A stretch of 20,785 nt of DNA from a bacterium (lineage in GTDB: Bacteria; Oederibacteriota; CAKKQC01), in the NCBI GenBank assembly GCA_919901855.1, contig CAKKQC010000073.1:1-20785 (forward strand), read 5' to 3'. Positions 20,103 to 20,785 of the stretch are shown here, piece after piece. Each line of letters begins with the position of its first letter. Position 1 is the first letter of the stretch. Below the pieces are notes generated by a model, which saw only the letters and a list, made by a program, of their open reading frames with translations, did no database searches and had not been told where the DNA came from. Position numbers and translations under genes: made by a program.

Positions 20103-20324
20103 TCATTGGGCGTTCAGCCATTCCTTCCGGTGGATCCCGGCTTGGCCCAGGATTCGTATCAGAAGATCGACGCCGACTTCATGCTGATGCGGGTTGGGAA
20201 TTGTGAGCGCCAAGCCTTCCTTCAGCATGTAGGGGTGCTTGCCCTCCTGAAATGGCCCGTCGAATCCGAACCTGCGCAACCGTCTGACGAGCTCCGGCCA
20301 CTGGACCGGGCTAAGTCTTGGCAC
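20103..20324 (-). CDS. hicA: HicA-family mRNA interferase toxin
   Basis: A 73-residue protein with the double-stranded-RNA-binding-like HicA/YcfA fold: VQWPELVRRLRRFGFDGPFQ (7-26), then GKHPYMLKEGL with the catalytic His29 in the place of the usual G-S-H, then LTIPNPHQHEVGVDLLIRIL and QAGIHRKEWL. HicA toxins cleave mRNA and tmRNA in the absence of HicB. Its ATG overlaps the hicB gene by 14 bases, antitoxin first. The active-site context is G-K-H rather than the commoner G-S-H, which also occurs in the family. Probably active. Confidence 0.92.
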   Translation of the reverse strand: MPRLSPVQWPELVRRLRRFGFDGPFQEGKHPYMLKEGLALTIPNPHQHEVGVDLLIRILGQAGIHRKEWLNAQ

Positions 20325-20574
20325 CGACGGTCAGGCGGACCGGAGGCCGGACGGTCCTGCCTCCTACCACCGGGATGGCGAGCCCCTTGCGGAGTCGAAG
20401 CGCAATCCATCCGTCGAGCACCTCCCGCAACTCGTCCCGGCAGGCTTCGAGCGTTCTGCCAGTCGCCCAAACGCCCCTGCAGGCGGAGATCTCCCCGTAG
20501 TACGGCTCGGGGTTGTTCGCGATGATCTCGTACTTGGCCTTCGCCATTGCAGCTTCGACGTACTCGAGGATCAT
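20311..20574 (-). CDS. hicB: HicB-family antitoxin
   Basis: An 87-residue protein. Seen: EYVEAAMAKAKYEIIANNPE (4-23), YYGEISACRGVWATGRTLEA (25-44), CRDELREVLDGWIALRLRKG (45-64), LAIPVVGGRTV, the standard HicB degenerate RNase-H fold. There is no C-terminal HTH or RHH domain, so it belongs to the short HicB class that binds HicA directly. I keep the ATG at 20574, because the leading EYVEAAM helix is usual in the family. Just upstream is a 13-base inverted repeat overlapping a TATGAT -10 box, a likely operator. Confidence 0.9.
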   Translation of the reverse strand: MILEYVEAAMAKAKYEIIANNPEPYYGEISACRGVWATGRTLEACRDELREVLDGWIALRLRKGLAIPVVGGRTVRPPVRLTVGAKT

Positions 20575-20575
20575 G

Positions 20576-20589
20576 ATGATTTGATCATA
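20576..20589 (-). promoter_or_regulatory. Operator/promoter candidate of hicBA
   Basis: ATGAT-TTG-ATCAT is a perfect inverted repeat (20576-20588) that overlaps TATGAT (20584-20589), itself 9 bases before the hicB ATG. Binding there would block transcription, in line with TA autoregulation (inference). Confidence 0.45.
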
Positions 20590-20628
20590 GCATCACCGCC
20601 CATGGAGAAGAACCGGCAGATCAAAGAA

Positions 20629-20717
20629 GCTGGGCCATACTTAGGGGTCACTGAAAAGGACCGGGAAGGACCGGGAAGGACCGGGGACGCGCTTTAGATT
20701 TTAAGATTCTCGGGGCA
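20629..20717 (+). repeat. Repeat B fragment, GGACCGGGAA tandem units and repeat A, copy 9
   Basis: GCTGGGCCATACTTAGGGG is the head of repeat B/C. Three successive GGACCGGG units with a 10-base period follow (about 20658-20684). The last unit runs into GGGGACGCGCTTTAGATTTT and AAGATTCTCGGGGC (repeat A, to 20717). Confidence 0.75.
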
Positions 20718-20737
20718 GGTGGTCGCTTTCGGACGGC

Positions 20738-20785
20738 TCAGCCCCCGAGGATCCTCGAGAGGATCTCGCGGATTCGACCGAAATG
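20738..20785 (-). CDS. C-terminal codons of a gene entering from the right edge
   Basis: The minus strand reads HFGRIREILSRILGG and a TGA at 20738, open to the window end. The 15 codons form a plausible amphipathic helix, and repeat A lies 20 bases downstream, as after other genes here. Too short to identify; it could also be another gene scrap or chance. Confidence 0.3.
   Translation of the reverse strand, partial: HFGRIREILSRILGG

Noticed and set aside
6042-20717. CRISPR array
   Set aside because: Repeats are widely and irregularly spaced, of several types, with genes between them; there are no uniform spacers and no cas genes.
6042-20717. Intact insertion sequence
   Set aside because: No transposase frame was found; repeats are at most about 150 bases and look non-autonomous.
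1-20785. tRNA or rRNA genes
   Set aside because: I saw no tRNA cloverleaf or rRNA signature on either strand by eye; a covariance search could not be run.

Overview
The window is GC-rich DNA from a Gram-negative-type bacterium. The evidence is a Wzx-like flippase, several Sec-type signal peptides and a CsgG-like protein with a probable outer-membrane barrel. I cannot place it below phylum. The mix of CsgG, caspase and FecR proteins, the many toxin-antitoxin (TA) modules and dense intergenic repeats headed CCGGGGAC would fit Acidobacteriota or a deltaproteobacterial-type lineage (inference, low confidence).

Region 1 (1-4031, minus strand) is a surface-polysaccharide operon read right to left: flippase, SAM methyltransferase, GT4 glycosyltransferase, then a GT2 glycosyltransferase cut by the window edge. 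Neighbouring genes overlap by 4 to 7 bases, which fixes three start codons. This part looks less GC-rich than the rest and carries none of the repeats. After a 690-base gap without a gene comes a secreted protein (4725-6008) with weak hyaluronidase-like (GH56) features.

Region 2 (6042-13430) is an accessory patchwork. It holds an XRE regulator with an unreported 56-residue membrane protein, a second XRE regulator, an excisionase-like HTH protein, a CsgG-barrel protein, a small KGG-like basic protein, VapBC, and two MNT-HEPN modules, one with its HEPN gene destroyed. Between them lie several repeat families (called A to H here) and gene scraps (SDR-type oxidoreductase, RelE tail, AbiEii-like tail). 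Every repeat copy I found points the same way on the plus strand, whichever way the genes run.

Region 3 (13563-18397, minus strand) is an envelope operon: FecR-domain protein, secreted helical protein, M48 metallopeptidase with TPRs, and a protein with two CsgG-like domains and a caspase-like peptidase. It combines a possible sensor with two proteases and is the best candidate here for an undescribed functional unit.

Region 4 (18430-20785) returns to repeats and TA genes: a third MNT-HEPN pair, closely related to the broken first one, DUF2283 with a truncated partner, HicBA, and a few codons of a gene entering from the right.

The most unusual non-coding signal is block H. Its 76 bases are identical in three places. 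In two of them it is followed by the same promoter-like sequence, whose -10 box sits 6 bases before the ATG of two unrelated genes. This suggests a mobile promoter cassette driving leaderless transcripts.
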